Source: Bradyrhizobium cytisi
GTDB taxonomy: Bacteria; Pseudomonadota; Alphaproteobacteria; Rhizobiales; Xanthobacteraceae
Direction: 5' to 3'
NCBI RefSeq assembly: GCF_008123515.1
Contig: NZ_VSSR01000082.1
Span: 1-38,737, forward strand
Length of the DNA: 38,737 nt
Below the pieces are notes generated by a model. It was given only the letters and a program-made list of their open reading frames with translations. It did no database searches and was not told where the DNA came from. Below, piece after piece: positions 1 to 8,342 of the stretch (within the stretch, counting starts at the first letter, position 1; each line of letters begins with the position of its first letter). A program made the translations under genes and the position numbers.

Positions 1-1061
1 GGTCGGGCCGGGACGCCCGCCTGCGGTGCCGCCGGCGGCGTGCCTGCAGGAGGTGTTCCGGCAGCCGCAGGCGCGCCGGCGGGCGGCGTTCCACCCTGAC
101 GTCCTGGAGGCTGCGTCACCGCGCCGCCAGGAGCCGGCGTTGCCGTCGGGGCCGGGGTCGGGGCGGCACCTGGAGCCGGTGTTCCTGGAGCCGGTGTTCT
201 TTGAGCCGGTGTTCCCGGAGCTGGGGTTCCTGCAGCCGGCGGAGCGCCCGGACGTCCGGGCGGCGTCGTCTGGGTCCCACCCGGAGCCGGCGTGGCACCT
301 GGAGCCGGTGACCCTGCAGCCGGGGGAGCGCCGGGGCGTCCGGGCGGCGGGGTGCCAGGCGCTGGGGTCGCGGACGGTGTGGGCGTGGTTGTCGGGGCAG
401 CAGGTGTCGTGCCCGGGCGAGCTGCCGGCGCTGCGGGCGACGGAGTGGGCGTTGCGGTCGGGGCTGGCGTTGCCGCCGGCCCAGGCCGTGCCGCGGGGCC
501 CGCTGAAGGTGGCGTGGCCGCAGCAGGCGGAGGCGGGGCAGCCGGACGCGCCGGTGCTGCGGCGGGCGGCGGCGGAGTTGGTGTCGGTGCATGCTGCTGC
601 GGGGCCGCGGCCGGAGGAGGTGTCGGCGCATGTTGCTGCGGAGCCGCGGCCGGAGGCGGCGTCGGTGCCTTGGGTGCAGCAGGCGGCGGGGGCGGCGGAG
701 GAGCCTGACGAGTCGCGGGCGGCGCGGCCGGGGGAGGCGGCGGCGTCGGGCGTGACGGCGCAGCAGCGGGCGGGGGCGCGGCCGGCGGATGCGGCGGGGC
801 AGCCGCCGGCGGCGGTGCGGCCGGCGCCTTTGGCGCAGCAGGTGGGGCAGCAGGTGGCGGCGGCGCTGCCGGGCGCGCGGCGGGCGGCGGGCCCTTTGGC
901 GCTTCCTTCGGAGGCTGCTTCGGTTTTCCGTCAGGGCCCAATTCTGGCTGGGCCTGCGCGACCACGAGCGGCGGCGCGGTTTGCGCATGCGATGCGGAGC
1001 TTGCGAATTGCATCGCGGTCAGGGCCGTCGTGGCAAGCAGCACGAAACGAAGGTTGGTCAT
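1..1061 (-). CDS. Pro/Ala-rich exported protein, C-terminus beyond window
   Basis: This reading frame is open from an ATG at 1061 to the left edge without a stop (353 codons seen), so the C-terminal part is missing. Residues 1-27 form a signal peptide (start MTNLRFVLLATTALTAM, likely cut after the SHA before QT). After a short acidic/Lys segment the rest is low-complexity Pro/Ala/Gly/Thr sequence with many PPPAA, APGTP and PGRPGAPP repeats, as in a cell-envelope linker. From memory, Bradyrhizobium proteins with such an N-terminus often end in an OmpA-type peptidoglycan-binding domain, but that part cannot be seen here. The opposite-strand ORFs over the same bases are GC-driven shadows: only the minus frame gives a signal peptide followed by a coherent low-complexity composition. 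Confidence 0.8.
   Translation of the reverse strand, partial: MTNLRFVLLATTALTAMQFASSASHAQTAPPLVVAQAQPELGPDGKPKQPPKEAPKGPPPAARPAAPPPPAAPPAAPKAPAAPPPAAAPPHPPAAPPPAAAPSRPTPPPPPAAPPATRQAPPPPPPPAAPKAPTPPPAAAPQQHAPTPPPAAAPQQHAPTPTPPPPAAAPARPAAPPPPAAATPPSAGPAARPGPAATPAPTATPTPSPAAPAARPGTTPAAPTTTPTPSATPAPGTPPPGRPGAPPAAGSPAPGATPAPGGTQTTPPGRPGAPPAAGTPAPGTPAQRTPAPGTPAPGAAPTPAPTATPAPGGAVTQPPGRQGGTPPAGAPAAAGTPPAGTPPAAPQAGVPAR
587..664. repeat. 39-bp tandem duplication inside the Pro-rich gene
   Basis: Two adjacent 39-bp units (587-625 and 626-664) differ at only a few bases. On the minus strand each encodes a 13-residue block containing PPPAAAPQQHAPTP. The length is a multiple of three, so the frame is kept. 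It looks like recent slippage or unequal exchange within the low-complexity region. Confidence 0.85.
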
Positions 1062-1086
1062 GTGGTTCAACTTCCCCGGAAGGTTC

Positions 1087-1150
1087 TTTGACGAAGTCTT
1101 GGTTTGACGGAGTCTTGGTTTGACGAGGTGTCGGTTTGACGAAGTGTCGG
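1087..1150. repeat. four tandem 16-bp repeats upstream of the Pro-rich gene
   Basis: Four consecutive 16-bp units at 1087-1102, 1103-1118, 1119-1134 and 1135-1150 follow the pattern TTTGACGRRGTSTYGG. They end 25 bp upstream of the start codon at 1061 (gene on the minus strand), so they lie in its promoter or 5' leader. The unit is not a multiple of three, which argues against a coding origin. In the gene's direction each unit ends in CGTCAAA. The rest of 1151-1295 shows nothing recognisable. Confidence 0.9.
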
Positions 1151-1295
1151 AATGAACGGCTACGCGTTAGGCTGCATTGTGGCGGGCGAAGACATTGCGT
1201 CGCGATTTATTTCTGCATGCAAATCATCTCACACAAGCAACGTTCATTGCGCATTCAGGCGCAGCTTGCAATCGCCCCACATATGATCGCTCGCC

Positions 1296-1547
1296 TCACA
1301 TGTGATCCTGCGACGAATTGGCATCCGTCGCGGGATTGGGTTTGGTCGGTCCATTCGGTCCGCGCGAGGGAATCTCTTCCGGCATCCGCCCGGGCAATTC
1401 ATCGGGCTGCGGTGATTCGCCGGGTTCGTGCACCGGCGGCGTGATTTCAGGCTGCGGATTGCCCGGCGGAATTCCCGGCGGCGGCTCGGTGGGCGTGCCG
1501 GGTGTCGATGGTGGTATCTCGGGCGGTTCGATCGGCATCGGCATCAT
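1296..1547 (-). CDS. small Pro/Glu-rich hypothetical protein
   Basis: The ORF encodes 83 residues rich in Pro, Glu and Gly with repeated PPEIPPSTPGTP / PPGIPPGNP-like motifs. It has no signal peptide and no membrane segment. Small proteins of this composition are, as I recall, annotated in many Bradyrhizobium genomes, which is the main reason to accept it. No strong ribosome-binding site is visible before the ATG at 1547; a second Met follows at once and another three codons in. Function unknown. It lies downstream of the methyltransferase and the VOC relic on the same strand. Confidence 0.5.
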   Translation of the reverse strand: MMPMPIEPPEIPPSTPGTPTEPPPGIPPGNPQPEITPPVHEPGESPQPDELPGRMPEEIPSRGPNGPTKPNPATDANSSQDHM

Positions 1548-1609
1548 CGAGACCAGTTGTCAGGAGAACGACAACGATGATGCCGTGCCAATGTTCCCTG
1601 CGGCCTGCG

Positions 1610-1772
1610 CTATTCCGGCGCGTGACAGACCGCCTCGATGTTGTGGCCGTCGGGGTCCAGCACGAAGGCGCCATAATAGTTCGCGTGATAATGCGGGCGA
1701 AGGCCCGGCGCCCCATTGTCGCGGCCCCCGGGCGGACATCGCGGCCTTGTGGAACGCGTCGACGGTCGCGCG
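1610..1772 (-). pseudogene. VOC/glyoxalase-family gene relic (3' end, frameshifted)
   Basis: Directly after the methyltransferase stop the same frame reads RATVDAFHKAAMSA. A shift of one base at a run of C and G near 1726-1733 then gives GRDNGAPGLRPHYHANYYG and ends FVLDPDGHNIEAVCHAPE. This is the typical C-terminal half of a vicinal-oxygen-chelate (glyoxalase/bleomycin-resistance) domain, with the DPDGHNIE metal-site region intact. The N-terminal half is gone, there is no start codon and the frame is broken, so this is a relic. The extra C in CCCGGGGG is the likely indel. Confidence 0.8.
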
Positions 1773-2630
1773 TCAGCGTGACAGGAACGTGTTGCTTCGT
1801 GTCTTGCGCGCGATCGCAAAGCCGCGCGCGACCATGTCGGCGATACAATCTTGCTGCCATTCGTTTTGGGACAGATGCTCGATCACGACCGCGCGCGGCC
1901 ACAGCGATGGCGGCGCGTCGCGGAAGAAGCCGATCAGCACGCGGTCCTCAAAACCTTCGACGTCGATCTTGAGCGAATCGACCTGCGTGACGCCGGCCTC
2001 CTCCAGAATGCGCGTGAGCCGCAGCGACGGCACCTTGATCGCATCACGGCTGGCGGCGCCGGTGACGACGTGCGTGGCGCCGAGATTGCCGCCGCCGCTT
2101 TCGATCATCAGCTCGCCGTCGCTGTCGCCCGCGGCGGCCTGCACCAGGCGCACCTGCATCGCGTTCGATGCGGCGTGATTGAAGGTGAGCCGTCCGAATG
2201 TCGTCGGATGCGGCTCGATCGCCACCACCTTGCCGGTGGGGCCGACCTGCCGCGCCATCACCAGCGCAAAAGTGCCGACATTGGCGCCGACATCAATGAA
2301 CGTGCCGCCGGCCTGCGTGTGCTGGCGCAGGAAGTCGAGCTCGTCGAGATTGTAGTCGGGATTGAACAGCGCACCGCGTTCGGTCGCGCTGCCCTGGTGA
2401 TAGAAGCGGAACGAGGCGCCCTGATATTGCACGTCGATCGGGCCGCCGCGCAGCAAATTGACCAGCCGCGACATCCACGGACGGAACGCGCCGCGCTTCA
2501 GCCTCGATCCCTGCGCAAGGCGAATGATTGCGGCCTGTGCTGCGTTCGGCGCAAACGCGCCGAACGGCGCAGATGAAAGGGCATTGTCGGGCGTCAAGCA
2601 GGCGATCCTCGTTGCAGGCGGCGCATGCAT
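1773..2630 (-). CDS. FkbM-family SAM-dependent methyltransferase
   Basis: The 285-residue protein carries the class I methyltransferase core: motif I FIDVGANVGTFALVMAR at about 111-127, the acidic strand AIEPHP at 137-142, and the FkbM hallmark LKIDVEGFE at 220-228. Family members O-methylate sugars or small molecules, often in polysaccharide or lipid decoration; the substrate cannot be told from sequence. The open frame extends upstream to 2786, but that stretch is a palindromic intergenic repeat, so the ATG at 2630 (MHAPPATRIACL) is preferred. The stop abuts the VOC relic, which suggests the relic was left by a deletion next to this gene. Confidence 0.85.
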   Translation of the reverse strand: MHAPPATRIACLTPDNALSSAPFGAFAPNAAQAAIIRLAQGSRLKRGAFRPWMSRLVNLLRGGPIDVQYQGASFRFYHQGSATERGALFNPDYNLDELDFLRQHTQAGGTFIDVGANVGTFALVMARQVGPTGKVVAIEPHPTTFGRLTFNHAASNAMQVRLVQAAAGDSDGELMIESGGGNLGATHVVTGAASRDAIKVPSLRLTRILEEAGVTQVDSLKIDVEGFEDRVLIGFFRDAPPSLWPRAVVIEHLSQNEWQQDCIADMVARGFAIARKTRSNTFLSR

Positions 2631-2670
2631 AGCCGGTTTTGCCGGGGACTCCAACGCTCCATCACAGCTG

Positions 2671-2845
2671 TCGTCCCGGGGCGCGAAGCGAGCCCGGGAT
2701 CCATAACCACAGGGAGCCGTGTGGCGCGGGAATCCCGCTCCGGGTCTTGGCCAAACTATGTCCTGCGGGTATCGCGACGAGCGCAAGCGCTCGCGCGGGG
2801 ATCCCGGATCTGCGCTCCGCTTCGCTGCGCTTGTCCGGGATGACG
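2671..2845. repeat. dispersed palindromic repeat (CCCGGG/GTCCGGGAT family)
   Basis: The block starts CGTCCCGGGGCGCGAAGCGA and ends CGCTTGTCCGGGATGACG, with inverted arms around a variable centre. It is related to the elements at 16410-16542 and 20363-20402. It occupies most of the gap between the methyltransferase and the histidine kinase. Confidence 0.8.
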
Positions 2846-2934
2846 GAGAGAGGTCACGCCGCCTTTTTCGCCACCGGCTTGCGCAAGGGCAACCGCAAGC
2901 TGCTCGGCCGCTTCGTGCGTGCGGCAGGGTCCGG

Positions 2935-5088
2935 TCACTCCGCGGCGCCGTCGCGCACCCGTTTCAGCCGCGCTGCGTGGTGCAGGAGGCGCGACAGCTC
3001 TTCGATCGAGTAGGGCTTTTGCACGAGATCGAAGCCGGCGACGCCGCCTTGCGACAGCGCCTCGCTATAGCCCGTGGTCAGCACGATCGGCACGCTGATG
3101 CAGCGATCGCGGATCGCCTGCGCGAGATCGAGGCCGGTCATCCCTGGCATGACGACGTCGGAGAATACGACATCGAAGCGATCGGGGTCGCCGACCAGCT
3201 CGGTGAGCGCGTCGGTGGCGTTGTCGACCAGCGTGATGCTGTAGCCGAGCTCGGTCAGGCCGTCGGCGGCGAAATTGCCGAGCTCAATATTGTCCTCGAC
3301 GACCAGCACCGACATGCCGCTGCCCGCCACGGCCGGTGCGGTGGTCGGCGCCTGGCTTCGGGGCAAGAGATTCGCCGGCACGCGCGGCAGATAGAGCAAG
3401 AAGGTGCTGCCCTGGCCGACCTCGCTCACGACGGTTACCTCGCCGCCGGATTGCCGGGCGAAGCCGAACACCTGCGACAGGCCGAGGCCGGTGCCCTGCC
3501 CGACCCGCTTGGTGGTGAAGAACGGCTCGAAGATGCGGCCCAATTGTGCGGCGGGAATACCGATGCCGCTATCGCTGACGGCGACGCAGACGAACCCAGG
3601 ATTTTTCAAGGTCTGGCCGCCCGAGAGCTGCGCGAGCGTGTCCGGAACATTCGTGGCCGCGTGCACGGTGAAGACGATCCGGCCCTTGCCCTGCATGGCG
3701 TCGCGCGCGTTGGTCGCCATGTTGATGATGGCCGTCTCGAACTGGCCGGCATCGGCATTGACCAGGCAGGGCTCGGCCGGCAGCCGCGTGACGATTTCGA
3801 TTGCCGGTCCGAGCAGTGTGGCGAGCATGTCGCGCAGCGACTGCATGCGATCGCCGATGTCGAACACTTCGGGCTTCAAGGTCTGGCGCCGCGCGAAGGC
3901 CAGGAGCTGCGAGGTCAGCTTGGCGGCGCGCGCGACCGCCTCCGCAATCGCCGTGATGTAGCGCTGCCGCCGCTCGTCGCTCAGTTGCGGCCGGTTCAGG
4001 AGATCGACGGACGCACGGATCACGGTCAGGAGGTTGTTGAAGTCGTGCGCGACGCCGCCGGTGAGCTGGCCCAGCGCCTCCAGCCGCTGGCTGTGCTTGA
4101 GCGCCTCCTCGGCTTCGCGCCGCTTGGCCGCCTCGGCCTGGAGATGCTGGGTGCGCCGGAAGGCGAAGGCCAGCAGGATGAACAGCAGCGCGGTGGCGGG
4201 TACGCCGAACACCAGGTGCTGGCTCATGGTGGCAAGCCAGCGTGCGCGGATCGCCGAGGTCTCCAGGCCGGCGCTGACATAGATCGGATATTCGGCGACG
4301 CGCCGGTAGCCGATGCGCCGCTCGATCCCGTCCGAGGGCCAGGCGATGGTCATCAGTCCATGATCGGGATGGGCTGCGATGCTCCGGCCGACTGCGCCGT
4401 TCGGATCGAGCCGGAACTCGCGATCGAGCCGCGGGAAATGCGCCAGCAGCACCCCGTCGGTGCGCCCCATCGCGAAGAAGCTGCCGGGATCGGTGCCGAT
4501 CCTCGCGTAAAAGCTCTCGAAATATTCCGGCAGCACGGACGCCTGGATCACGCCGGTGAAGCTGCCATCGACGGAGTTGCGGCGGCGACTGACGCCGAAG
4601 AAGCGCGCGCCCTGGTAGGGTGGCCGCGGCGTCAGCGAGGCGCCGATGAAGGTGCCGATGCTCTGGTCGACATGGGCGTAGAAGTAGTCGCGGTCGGCAA
4701 AGCTCAGCTCCGGCGGCGGTGACACCAGGCTGTTGACCAGCGACTTTCCGTTGGCATCGAAGATCCAGGCCGATTTGAGCTGCGGCAGCGCGTCGGTCAG
4801 CTGCTTCAGGCGCCGGTGCAGCGCCGGTTCCCGCGACCGGATGACATCGTCGGGAAGGTCGCGCACGACCTCGTTGAGCTCGGCGAGGCTGCGATCGATG
4901 GTCTCGAACACCTTGAGTGCGTGTTCATGGGCGACATCGAGCGTGCGCTCGATCTCACGGTCGGCGATGTCGAGCGTCGAATTGTAGGAGATGATGGAGG
5001 CGATGGCGAACAGCGCAATGGGCAGCGCCAGGGATGCGGCCATCATCCACTGCAACAGTCTCAGCGAGTTGCGTTGTGCGCCCTGCAC
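2935..5088 (-). CDS. hybrid sensor histidine kinase/response regulator
   Basis: 717 residues. A membrane segment at about 14-35 is followed by an extracytoplasmic sensor region (about 36-290, Cache/PDC-like, with the ADRDYFYAHV motif at 131-140) and a second membrane segment at about 291-310. A short coiled linker leads to a HisKA domain with phospho-acceptor His348 in GGVAHDFNNLL, then HATPase_c (NMATNARDAM; SDSGIGIP; GTGLGLSQVFGF). A C-terminal receiver domain has phospho-acceptor Asp644 in FSDVVMPGMTG and the conserved Lys in QKPY. The start is GTG at 5088 with GGAG seven bases upstream. It lies 188 bp downstream of sdhB on the same strand, behind a hairpin. The sensed ligand is unknown; Cache kinases of this layout often sense small organic acids or amino acids. 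Confidence 0.93.
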   Translation of the reverse strand: MQGAQRNSLRLLQWMMAASLALPIALFAIASIISYNSTLDIADREIERTLDVAHEHALKVFETIDRSLAELNEVVRDLPDDVIRSREPALHRRLKQLTDALPQLKSAWIFDANGKSLVNSLVSPPPELSFADRDYFYAHVDQSIGTFIGASLTPRPPYQGARFFGVSRRRNSVDGSFTGVIQASVLPEYFESFYARIGTDPGSFFAMGRTDGVLLAHFPRLDREFRLDPNGAVGRSIAAHPDHGLMTIAWPSDGIERRIGYRRVAEYPIYVSAGLETSAIRARWLATMSQHLVFGVPATALLFILLAFAFRRTQHLQAEAAKRREAEEALKHSQRLEALGQLTGGVAHDFNNLLTVIRASVDLLNRPQLSDERRQRYITAIAEAVARAAKLTSQLLAFARRQTLKPEVFDIGDRMQSLRDMLATLLGPAIEIVTRLPAEPCLVNADAGQFETAIINMATNARDAMQGKGRIVFTVHAATNVPDTLAQLSGGQTLKNPGFVCVAVSDSGIGIPAAQLGRIFEPFFTTKRVGQGTGLGLSQVFGFARQSGGEVTVVSEVGQGSTFLLYLPRVPANLLPRSQAPTTAPAVAGSGMSVLVVEDNIELGNFAADGLTELGYSITLVDNATDALTELVGDPDRFDVVFSDVVMPGMTGLDLAQAIRDRCISVPIVLTTGYSEALSQGGVAGFDLVQKPYSIEELSRLLHHAARLKRVRDGAAE

Positions 5089-5237
5089 GGTCGCTCCGGT
5101 CCCCCGGCCGGAAGCTTACTAGACTCTCTCGCTGGGAAGGAAGCGTCTTGTGGTTTGAACCGGAGGTTGTAGCTTGCCGATTCGCCCGCGGCACGGGTTG
5201 GGGTGAATTTTACCCAAAATCGCCCCGCGGCAGAATG

Positions 5238-5259
5238 TCCCGGGCATTTCGGCCCGGGA
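5238..5259 (-). terminator. hairpin downstream of sdhB
   Basis: A perfect 8-bp stem (TCCCGGGC / GCCCGGGA, 6-nt loop) lies 18 bp past the sdhB stop codon. No T-run follows, so termination would be weak or factor-dependent; it may only stabilise the mRNA end. Confidence 0.45.
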
Positions 5260-5276
5260 TCGCAGCATGAAGGCGC

Positions 5277-6059
5277 CTAGATCTGGCGCTCGACCATCTT
5301 GAGCTTGAGCTCCGCGATGGCCTCTGCCGGGTTGAGGCCCTTCGGGCAGGCCTTGGCGCAGTTCATGATGGTGTGGCAGCGGTAGAGCCGGAACGGATCC
5401 TCGAGATTGTCGAGCCGCTCGCCGGTGGCCTCGTCGCGCGAATCCGACACCCAGCGGTTGGCCTGGAGCAGCGCCGCGGGACCGAGATAGCGGTCGCTGT
5501 TCCACCAATAGCTCGGGCAGGAGGTCGAGCAGCAGGCGCACAGGATGCACTCGTAGAGGCCGTCGAGCTTCTCGCGGTCCTCGTGGCTCTGGCGCCATTC
5601 CTTCTGCGGCGTCGGCGAGGTCGTCTTCAGCCACGGCTCGATCGAGGCGTACTGCGCGTAGAAATTGGTGAGGTCAGGAACGAGGTCCTTCACCACCGGC
5701 TGGTGCGGCAGCGGATTGATCTTCACCGCGCCGTCCTTCACGTCGTGCATCGAACGCGTGCACGCCAGCGTGTTCTGGCCGTCGATGTTCATGGCGCAGG
5801 AACCGCAGACGCCTTCGCGGCAGGAGCGGCGGAAGGTCAGCGATGGGTCGATGTGGTTCTTGATCCAGATCAGGCCGTCCAGCACCATCGGACCGCAATC
5901 ATTGGTATCGACGTAATAGGTGTCGACGCTCGGATTCTTGCCGTCGTCCGGATTCCAGCGATAGACGCGAAATTCGCGAAATTCGGTCGCGCCCGGGGGC
6001 TTCGGCCAGGTCTTGCCGCCTGATATCTTGGAGTTCTTCGGAAGTGCGAATTCAACCAT
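5277..6059 (-). CDS. sdhB: succinate dehydrogenase iron-sulfur subunit
   Basis: 260 residues. This subunit wires electrons from the FAD in SdhA to ubiquinone at the membrane anchor. The [2Fe-2S] ligands are Cys80, Cys85, Cys88 and Cys100 (CREGVCGSCAMNIDG...LAC). The [4Fe-4S] ligands are Cys171, Cys174, Cys177 and Cys238, and the [3Fe-4S] ligands Cys181, Cys228 and Cys234 (CILCACCSTSCPS; CHTIMNCAKACPKGLNP). All are present and the length is normal. The gene follows sdhA by 24 bp as the last gene of sdhCDAB. Confidence 0.98.
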   Translation of the reverse strand: MVEFALPKNSKISGGKTWPKPPGATEFREFRVYRWNPDDGKNPSVDTYYVDTNDCGPMVLDGLIWIKNHIDPSLTFRRSCREGVCGSCAMNIDGQNTLACTRSMHDVKDGAVKINPLPHQPVVKDLVPDLTNFYAQYASIEPWLKTTSPTPQKEWRQSHEDREKLDGLYECILCACCSTSCPSYWWNSDRYLGPAALLQANRWVSDSRDEATGERLDNLEDPFRLYRCHTIMNCAKACPKGLNPAEAIAELKLKMVERQI

Positions 6060-6083
6060 TTCGATAAGGCTTTCGCTGTTCGC

Positions 6084-7934
6084 TCAGTACACGCGCGCTT
6101 TGGGCGGGATGTACTGCACGTCGTTGGTCATGGTGTAGTCGTGAACCGGGCGGTACTCGATCTTGACCTTGCCGTTGTCCTCCAGCCAGGCCAGCGTGTG
6201 CTTCATCCAGTTCTTGTCGTCGCGCGCGGAGAAGTCCTCGCGCGCATGCGCGCCGCGGCTCTCGGTGCGGTTGGCGGCCGAATTCATCGTCACCACCGCT
6301 TGCGCGATCAGATTGTCGAATTCGAGCGTCTCGACGAGATCCGAATTCCACACCAGCGAGCGGTCGGACACGGCGATATCGGTGATGCCGCTGTGGACCT
6401 TCTCGATCAGGTTCTGGCCTTCGCTCAGGATGTCGCCGGTGCGGAACACGGCGCAGTTATTCTGCATCACGTGCTGCATGCCTTCGCGCAGCTTTGCCGT
6501 CGGCGTGCCGCCGGAGGCGTAGCGGTAATGGTCGAGGCGGCCGAGCGCGAGGTCGGACGAGTTCGCCGGCAGCTCGGGCTGCTTGCCGTTCGGCGTCAGC
6601 TTCTCGGCAAGACGCAGTGCAGCCGCGCGGCCGAACACGACGAGGTCGATCAGCGAGTTCGAGCCGAGGCGGTTGGCGCCGTGCACGGAGACGCAAGCGG
6701 CCTCGCCGATCGCCATCAGGCCGGGGATGATCGCGTTATCGTCGCCATCCCTCTTGGTCAGCACTTCGCCGTGATAGTTCGTCGGGATGCCGCCCATGTT
6801 GTAGTGCACGGTCGGCACGATCGGGATCGGCTCGCGCGTCACGTCGACATTGGCGAAAATCTTGGCGGATTCGGAGATGCCCGGCAGGCGCTCGGCGAGC
6901 ACTGCGGGATCGAGATGGTCGAGATGAAGGAAGATGTGGTCCTTCTTCTTGCCGACGCCGCGCCCCTCCCGGATCTCGATGGTCATCGCGCGCGAGACGA
7001 CGTCGCGTGACGCCAGGTCCTTTGCGGACGGCGCATAGCGCTCCATGAAGCGCTCGCCCTCGGAGTTGACGAGATAGCCGCCTTCGCCGCGCGCGCCTTC
7101 GGTGACGAGGCAGCCTGAGCCGTAGATGCCGGTCGGGTGAAACTGCACGAACTCCATGTCCTGCATCGGCAGGCCGGCGCGCAGCACCATGCCGCCGCCG
7201 TCGCCGGTGCAGGTGTGTGCCGAGGTGCAGGAGGCGTAGGCGCGGCCGTAGCCGCCGGTCGCGAGGATCACGGTCTGGGCGCGGAAGCGGTGCAGCGTGC
7301 CGTCATCGAGCTTGAGCGCGACGACGCCGCGGCAGGTGCCCTGGTCGTCCATGATCAGGTCGATGGCGAAGAACTCGATGAAGAACTCGGCCGCGTGGCG
7401 CAGCGACTGGCCGTACATCGTGTGTAGCATGGCGTGGCCGGTGCGGTCGGCGGCGGCGCAGGTGCGCTGCGCCTGGCCCTTGCCGTAGTCCATGGTCATG
7501 CCGCCGAACGGACGCTGGTAGATCTTGCCATCCTCGGTGCGCGAGAACGGCACGCCCCAATGCTCGAGCTCGTAGACCGCCTCGGGCGCGTTGCGCACCA
7601 TGTATTCGATCGCATCCTGGTCGCCGAGCCAGTCCGACCCCTTCACGGTGTCGTACATGTGCCACCGCCAGTCGTCCTTGTGCATGTTGCCGAGCGAGGC
7701 CGAGATGCCGCCCTGTGCCGCAACCGTGTGCGAGCGCGTCGGAAAAACTTTGGTGATGCAGGCCGTCCTCAGGCCGGCCTCGCTGCAGCCGACCACGGCG
7801 CGCAGGCCCGCGCCGCCGGCGCCGACCACGACGACGTCATAGGTGTGGTCCTCGATCGGATAGGCTTTTCCGTTGGTGGCGGGAGCGGCGTTGCCCTTGC
7901 CATTCGTCTCATTGGCCGATCTTCCGGTTGTCAT
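6084..7934 (-). CDS. sdhA: succinate dehydrogenase flavoprotein subunit
   Basis: 616 residues. It oxidises succinate to fumarate with covalently bound FAD on the cytoplasmic face of the membrane. The dinucleotide fold GAGGAGLRA is at 38-46. His69 in TRSHTVAAQGG is the FAD-linking residue. The substrate-site segments VQFHPTGIYGSGCL, HYNMGGIPTNYHG and HGANRLGSNSL are all seen. The first about 28 residues (rich in Asn, Gly and Ala) are an extension typical of rhizobial SdhA. The start ATG at 7934 is 3 bp from the sdhD stop, so the genes are translationally linked. Confidence 0.98.
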   Translation of the reverse strand: MTTGRSANETNGKGNAAPATNGKAYPIEDHTYDVVVVGAGGAGLRAVVGCSEAGLRTACITKVFPTRSHTVAAQGGISASLGNMHKDDWRWHMYDTVKGSDWLGDQDAIEYMVRNAPEAVYELEHWGVPFSRTEDGKIYQRPFGGMTMDYGKGQAQRTCAAADRTGHAMLHTMYGQSLRHAAEFFIEFFAIDLIMDDQGTCRGVVALKLDDGTLHRFRAQTVILATGGYGRAYASCTSAHTCTGDGGGMVLRAGLPMQDMEFVQFHPTGIYGSGCLVTEGARGEGGYLVNSEGERFMERYAPSAKDLASRDVVSRAMTIEIREGRGVGKKKDHIFLHLDHLDPAVLAERLPGISESAKIFANVDVTREPIPIVPTVHYNMGGIPTNYHGEVLTKRDGDDNAIIPGLMAIGEAACVSVHGANRLGSNSLIDLVVFGRAAALRLAEKLTPNGKQPELPANSSDLALGRLDHYRYASGGTPTAKLREGMQHVMQNNCAVFRTGDILSEGQNLIEKVHSGITDIAVSDRSLVWNSDLVETLEFDNLIAQAVVTMNSAANRTESRGAHAREDFSARDDKNWMKHTLAWLEDNGKVKIEYRPVHDYTMTNDVQYIPPKARVY

Positions 7935-7937
7935 GGA

Positions 7938-8342
7938 TTACACTCCGGATGAAAGTTGGAGAATCGCGTAGATCGAGGCGAGCGCAACCGCGGCCGCGAA
8001 GAAATTGTTGAGCATGATCGAGATGAGCTTCAGCTTCTCGTTATGCACGTAATCCTCGATCACGACCTGCATGCCGATCTTCATGTGCCAGGCGCTGGCG
8101 ACGATGAAGAGCAGCATGATGATGGCGACCGGCAGCGAGCCGAGGATCTGCTTGGCGCCGGCCTGATTGCGGCCGAGCAGCATCATGATGATGACCAGCA
8201 CCGGGATCATCAGCAGCGTCATCGCCACCGCCGTGAGGCGCTGGCGCCAGAAGTCGGATGTGCCGGAATGCGCAGCGCCGAGGTTGCGGACGCGGCCGAG
8301 CGGAGTGCGCATGCTGCGCTTCGGGGTATCGGCTGTGCTCAC
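7938..8342 (-). CDS. sdhD: succinate dehydrogenase membrane anchor subunit D
   Basis: 134 residues with three predicted membrane helices (about 36-57, 66-88 and 104-130) after a basic N-terminus. With SdhC it forms the haem b and ubiquinone-binding anchor. The chosen start is GTG at 8342, which overlaps the sdhC stop in the tetranucleotide GTGA, a standard coupling arrangement. An ATG ten codons in (MRTPLGRVRNLG) is an alternative, since alphaproteobacterial SdhD usually aligns from there. Sequence conservation is low as expected for this subunit; operon position supports the call. Confidence 0.93.
   Translation of the reverse strand: MSTADTPKRSMRTPLGRVRNLGAAHSGTSDFWRQRLTAVAMTLLMIPVLVIIMMLLGRNQAGAKQILGSLPVAIIMLLFIVASAWHMKIGMQVVIEDYVHNEKLKLISIMLNNFFAAAVALASIYAILQLSSGV

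Noticed and set aside
26..1123. 365-codon plus-strand ORF and 290-codon minus-strand ORF (116-988) in other frames
   Set aside because: Both are GC-driven shadows. Only the minus frame from the ATG at 1061 gives a signal peptide followed by a coherent Pro/Ala-rich chain.
2719..4722. 667-codon plus-strand ORF
   Set aside because: It is antisense to the histidine kinase, whose own frame has all expected motifs; no ribosome-binding site or recognised domain in the antisense frame.
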